Origin: Clitopilus passeckerianus
Lineage: Eukaryota > Basidiomycota > Agaricomycetes > Agaricales > Entolomataceae
Length of the DNA stretch: 64,000 nt
Assembly (NCBI GenBank): GCA_944990035.1
Contig: CALYLX010000062.1
Coordinates: forward strand, 1 to 64,000
Direction: 5' to 3'
Positions 59,055 through 64,000 of the stretch are shown one piece after another. Made by a program: the position numbers and the translations under genes. Below the pieces are notes generated by a model. It was given only the letters and a program-made list of their open reading frames with translations, did not search any database and was not told the origin of the DNA. Position 1 is the stretch's first letter. Every line of letters starts with the position of its first letter.

Positions 59055-62000
59055 ATGTCGGACAACAACCGCCGCTGGCAGCAGCCAGCCCAACAATACA
59101 ATCAAGCGTATAACCAACAGTATTACCCGCAGCAAGATGGAAATTATTCTCGAGCTGCCACAGACTCGGTTCAGGAAGCACAGGGGCTGTTAGCTGTGTA
59201 TCCGATGGCGTCTGCCAACCCGACTAATCATGGTCAGTAACTGCAATCACGTTGAATAGTATAACCTCTGAATGTTCTCGTTAGTGGCCCGGCACTTGAG
59301 CTCGATGAGCCTGACGGCTGAGCCACCCACATTTGCACAACCAAACTATTACTCCGCACAGAATGGCAGGTATACGCAAGGAAATCCGCCTCCACCATAC
59401 ACGGAATATGTTCAAGAACTAGCATACATGGACTCTCATAACCCTGCAGCAACGCAGTCAGGCTATTGGACAAACACCAGAGATAATGCAGTTCAAATGC
59501 TGAACTCATCAAATGGCCCGTCAGTATCACGCTCTCCTGCGATTTATGACCTTAATCAGGACTGACGCCTCCTTAGAGCTTACTCCTACCAAACTCCTCA
59601 GCATTGGGCCTCGCAACCTGTTCAGCACTCTTCGTATTCAACATCACCATTTGCACAATCTCTGTTTCAACGGACAACACCTCAGGCGGCGTATCCGACA
59701 CCTCCGCCTCTCAGCACCTCTCTTTCTTCATCCTCTCTTGCATACGCTCTTGGGCCTCCACCTCCGCCCCAGCCACCGAAGGTGCATAAACCCCAGGAAT
59801 CTCCCGTATTTTTCAACGATTTCTTGCAGCAGAAGACCCGCGAGATGAATGCTTCCCGCCAGGCCATGGCCCCTCCTTCTCCCCTGACCCCGCAGAAACC
59901 ACCCAAGATTGTTACTCCTGTTATCGACGAAAGTCCAGACCCGTTGGCCATCCAGCCTAGTTCATCTACCATTCCTTCGGTAACACCGTCTCGGAAGAGG
60001 AAGGTCGTCGTGGAGTTGGAGTCCCCTGCTACAAAGCGCATACATTCATCTCAATCCCTCAAACCGCCAAGTAAACCGGACTCCATGCCTCAGACTCCCA
60101 AGCACAACCGCATTAATGCGCCCAGATCCCCTGGATCCCAACGTATGGCATATGTTGCTGTGCCTTATAAGCCGTGGTTAACCACCCCTCGAAAAGGTGA
60201 CTCTGGCCCTTCCGAAAAGGCACTCGGCAAGATGAAAATAGACGAATCTGTTGAAGATGACGATGATTTAGGTGGCTTTGGGGAGGATGATAGCTACAGC
60301 CCCATGAAGGTGGATATGGTCAAGGGCTCTGCTCGAAGGACTGGAGACCGGGACGAACGACGTGAGTATCACTTCTTCCTCAGCGGCAGACCCATTAATA
60401 AGTGAGTTCCTATTTAGCTCCACTAGAAAAGTTCGTTTCCCTTGTTGAGGATATCTTCGAGACCGAAGACTCTCTCCCGGCTGACATCGATCTTTCCGAC
60501 CTTCCTGCGGAATTCTTCTCGCATACAACCACCGTGGATGCATCTCGGCCTGTGCTACATCCAAACGTTGTCCAGAAGCTCCTCAAAGCCATCGGTCATG
60601 TCGCTCGACCTACAAAACGACTACGTACTGCGGCTGGCATGCAAGCTACTCCTCGGGCCAAAGGTCGTATGGCTGAAGTGGACACCCAGATCCTTTCGCG
60701 CTTGTTGAAAACCCTTGACCGAAGTGTCAAAGCTGGGGAAGACATCGATCCGTTTCCTCGAAGTTCTGCCGACCAAACAGCCTCTGGTAACACTGATGTA
60801 CGGATGGAGAGCGCCTCTCCAAGCAAGAAGAGTCCTAAAAAGGCAACAAGGGGCAAGAAGGGTGACAAGTCGTCGACACCGATGGAGGACGGAGATAATG
60901 TTGGCGATACGCAGGAGAGTGGTGCTCCTGCTGAGCTCTCGGATGCGGATCATGACAGACTCGCAAGAGCACTTGAAACTGGTCGGGATAGTGTCAATGC
61001 AGCAGATTGCTGTATAGCACTATTGGTGAGCGACAGGCTCACTAAGCAGGTAAAATATTCAATTCCCTGGTGCGAAGCATTACTGAATTCCTTCGTAGCT
61101 CTACTCCGAGGAGCTTATTACAGCCTGTCTGAGCTCTATTAAAAACCAGCTCACGAAGATCATCTACCCTTTTGTTGAGGCATATACGGAGATATCCACA
61201 GGCTCGACTGGAAGCCATCTCAATCCGGGGTTATACTACCTCCTCACGGACAACAGCCCGACCTGCCAGGCAAATCGACGGCAGCTTAGCGAAATCTTCC
61301 AAGCTCTTTCCTCCGTTATACCGCGCGTCAACAATATGGTTAATGTTGAAAGCGTTGCAATGAGTGATGCCATCATCATTCAAGCTGTCTACATCGCGAT
61401 TGGGCCGTTCTTTGTCGTTGAGGGAACTGGAGCAGAGGCTGATGGTGGCGGCAGTCGGGGCAAGAAGTCTGGTGGAAGTGACAATGTGATTCTGAAGACG
61501 TTTGGCAAGAGTGCGATGCGGGGTTTGAGGTTGGATGCTCTTGCTTTGATTCGTAGCGTGAGTTTTTTGCGTATGTATCTATGGTTTTCCAGAACTCACG
61601 CTTCCTTGCTCAGATCTTTGCAAACCACGAAGACCAGAGGTCTTGGATTATAGAAGAGATCCTCAGTTCATTGATCAAGCTTTCTGATTCAAAACAGAAA
61701 GCTGGTCAATTCAGGTAAATATGTCGCATACAACCCGCATTTACTTGGTCTAATATGTTGAACAGACTCCGTGACGGCAGGTCCATCAGGACTGTTTCGG
61801 CCTTACTTCTCCAGCTCGTCCAAACATCTGCTCGTGATGTCAGAGTAGAAGCGAGGAGGATCGACAAGGCTCGGCAAAACAAATTTGCTCTGAAGAGGCA
61901 AGAAAGTCTTAGCGAGAGCCAGCTCAATAACGGTGCCGACGAACCATTCCTGGATGAGATTGATCAGGAGGTAATGTACTTCTTACTATCAAGGTGAAGA

Positions 62001-64000
62001 TTGAACTAATGTGGGCCTTCTTAATCCAGGAAATCCGCTTGTACAGCTCTGGATTGGATTCTGCGACCAAGGCTGCGAAGACTATCGTACTCTTCCTAAC
62101 TCAGAGGTACGAACGGCCTATGTTTTTGTTAACTCCGTTTGAACTAACCCTCCCTATAGATCTGGAAAAGGAAAGGCGACCAAAAACTCAAACGAGGCTG
62201 AATACAGGACTATCTTTGATAACCTCATCGCGGATGTACTCGTCGTACTATTTTGGCCTGAATGGCCGGCTGCCAGTCTACTTCTCAGCGTGGCATCCAA
62301 ATATATGGTTCGTGTCTCGAAAGGTCTGCCTATTTTCGTTCTGAAGATTTCTTTCTAGGTTTCCTCACTGGACGACGTGAAAACCAATCAGACCGATAAT
62401 AATGCAGCGAAGAGCATTGCCCTTGATCACCTCGGTGTCATTGCCTCGCGGATTCGGTCAAGTACGCTGAATGTGCAGTCTGACACCAGCAAGTACCAGG
62501 CAATCAAATGTCTGGATGAGGTGAGCCTCCGAAACTGCTAGACAACTCCATACTTATATAAGTGTCAGATTGTTGCCAGCGCAAATGCCAAGGAGTTCAG
62601 CAAATTGGTCAAGATTCACAAGGACATTGCAGCGCATCTCTGTAAACGTTCCTCTGAGGACCAAGCTTATGATGTACGCCGACCGCCTGTTGAACCTTCA
62701 CGCCGGTGGCTCAGACAACCTTTTTCAGAGCGCTAGAGAATTCACAGCAGCCACGCTGGGACACGAGCTTGCTGCATCCCTCAAGCAACTGGATTCCTGG
62801 GTGACCGATCCCAGTGGTGACGATGACCTCAACATCAAGGATACCTCCCAACTCCAATCATTTGGATATAGACTCAAGGAAGCATTGCAAGGCGTATGGA
62901 AGGAACCTACAGCAGATGTGTTTGATATCGGGTATGCTTGGTACACAATGTTATAATGGATTGCTCGAGACTTACATCAACACAGATCTCAAGAGGAAGT
63001 TGCCCGCATTGACAGGCTTGCGGAAGAAATTGGCACTATTCAGAGTTTGCGAAACTCGTTCCAACCCATCCTCACAATCATCTTGATGGCGCTCGATGCC
63101 CCTGCTATATTCATGCGCACCAAAGCTCTGAAGGCCCTTGGTCAGATCATTACAAGCGATGCTACTATTCTTAGTGCTGTGAGCGTCTTTGCCTTCCATA
63201 TAACTTCATACAACTGACTCTTCGCCAGCCTAACGTTCGTCGCGCTATCGAGAGTCATCTTCTGGACAGTTCTCCTGCTGTGCGAGATGCCGCAGTCGAG
63301 CTTATAGGGAAGTACATGGTTGATTCGCCTAAGGTTGCCGGGGACTATTACCAGAAGATTGCCGATCGTATCGCGGTCAGTACGATCCATAATTTTTATG
63401 GCTAGTGCACTAAACGTTTGGTTGCAGGACACGGGTCTTGGCGTCCGCAAACGCGTTATCAAACTTCTGAAGTCCTACTATGGAGTAATTGATGATTCTG
63501 CGCGTCAAATAGACATTGCAACACGAGTCGTGCTGCGAATGCTCGATGACGATGAAACCGTCCGAGAATTGGCTATCAAGACTATCGAAGAATTATGGTT
63601 TCCGAATAACATTTCTCCGCCAACTACAAAGCCGATCAGTTCTCATTCTGCTGCCAAAGTCAACGAGAAGGCTGCACTTCTCAACAAAGTCACCGTCATT
63701 ATGGGAACCTCAGCAACGTTCAAGGACAGGCAATCACCACTTGAGGACCTACTCCATAAAATCATGATGGAGAAGAGTGGAAATGAGGCAGCTTTTCTCC
63801 ATGCTCGTTACGGCGAAATCTGCGAAGCGCTGATCGACGGTTTGGTGGACGCTTCGGACCTGCCAGGATTTGTAAGTACTGGGTCCAGTCTCATGGAACG
63901 AGGTTGACCCACCACTCTGCAGACTGTCATCAATTGTGTCAGAACCATCTATCTGTTCACGTCTGCCCATCCTGCTATATTATCTGGCTCAAGAGCTTCT
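59055..64000 (+). CDS. SCC2: Cohesin loader Scc2/Mis4 (NIPBL), 5' part, cut by window end
   Basis: Starts [14 protein letters not shown] at 59055. The N-terminal 450 residues are disordered and Gln/Pro/Ser-rich with KR clusters ([11 protein letters not shown]). An intron at 59519-59575 removes an apparent in-frame TGA. From about 60420 the HEAT-repeat region begins: [58 protein letters not shown], then the most conserved part: [68 protein letters not shown] and [21 protein letters not shown]. These repeats identify the Scc2/Mis4/NIPBL cohesin-loading factor, which with Scc4/Mau2 loads cohesin on chromatin and drives loop extrusion. About ten or more introns; the gene continues beyond 64000. 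Confidence 0.92.

Noticed and set aside
59519..59575. In-frame TGA at 59563 in the cohesin loader
   Set aside because: A 57-bp GTCAGT..CTTAG intron removes it and keeps the frame on both sides, so it is not a disabling mutation.
1..64000. Prokaryote-type defence system, CRISPR array or biosynthetic gene cluster
   Set aside because: Introns and gene families are eukaryotic throughout; no repeats-spacers, no polyketide, peptide-synthetase or terpene-synthase core genes were seen. The transporters and secreted protein alone do not make a cluster.

Overview
The window is eukaryotic nuclear DNA from a filamentous basidiomycete, most likely an Agaricomycete mushroom. The genes are dense and lie on both strands. 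They are broken by many short introns (about 45-70 bp, GT..AG). Gene content fits: expanded F-box and BTB families, SNG1-like DUF3533 membrane proteins, an Msb2-like mucin, and Agaricomycete-type conserved proteins of unknown function. I saw no rRNA, tRNA, CRISPR array or intact transposon.

Layout. 0-9 kb (+): the 3' part of a carnitine acetyltransferase, an unusual AGC-like kinase, DUF3533 protein A and a Sec14-like lipid-transfer protein. 9-36 kb (-): a tandem pair of M1 zinc aminopeptidases, an RPAP3-like R2TP cochaperone, two conserved proteins of unknown function (one secreted), DUF3533 protein B, a drug/H+ antiporter-type MFS transporter, the nuclear exosome nuclease Rrp6 and a Dal5-type MFS transporter. 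36-44 kb (+): a RidA protein, a degenerate kinase-like protein, one F-box protein and two BTB proteins. 45-47 kb (+): an Msb2-like signalling mucin. 48-50.4 kb: broken relatives of the F-box and BTB genes on both strands. 50.7-64 kb: a DEAH-box RNA helicase (+), a sugar transporter (+), a protein of unknown function (-) and the cohesin loader Scc2/Mis4 (+), cut by the window end.

Functional themes. Several genes are housekeeping nuclear factors (Rrp6, DEAH helicase, RPAP3, Scc2). The rest are transport and membrane-stress proteins, protein turnover (aminopeptidases) and a 12-kb cluster of ubiquitin-ligase adaptor-type genes (F-box and BTB) that is duplicating and decaying. I recognise no complete new multi-gene system. 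The most interesting signals are the F-box/BTB cluster with a shared C-terminal CxxC...H tail, the two DUF3533 paralogs with 3'-biased intron difference and a conserved promoter block, and a 24-bp duplication that doubles a splice acceptor.

Caution on quality: about twenty single-base frameshifts, mostly one base missing from a short homopolymer, interrupt otherwise well conserved reading frames. They look more like consensus sequence errors than real mutations, so several genes below are described across frameshifts.
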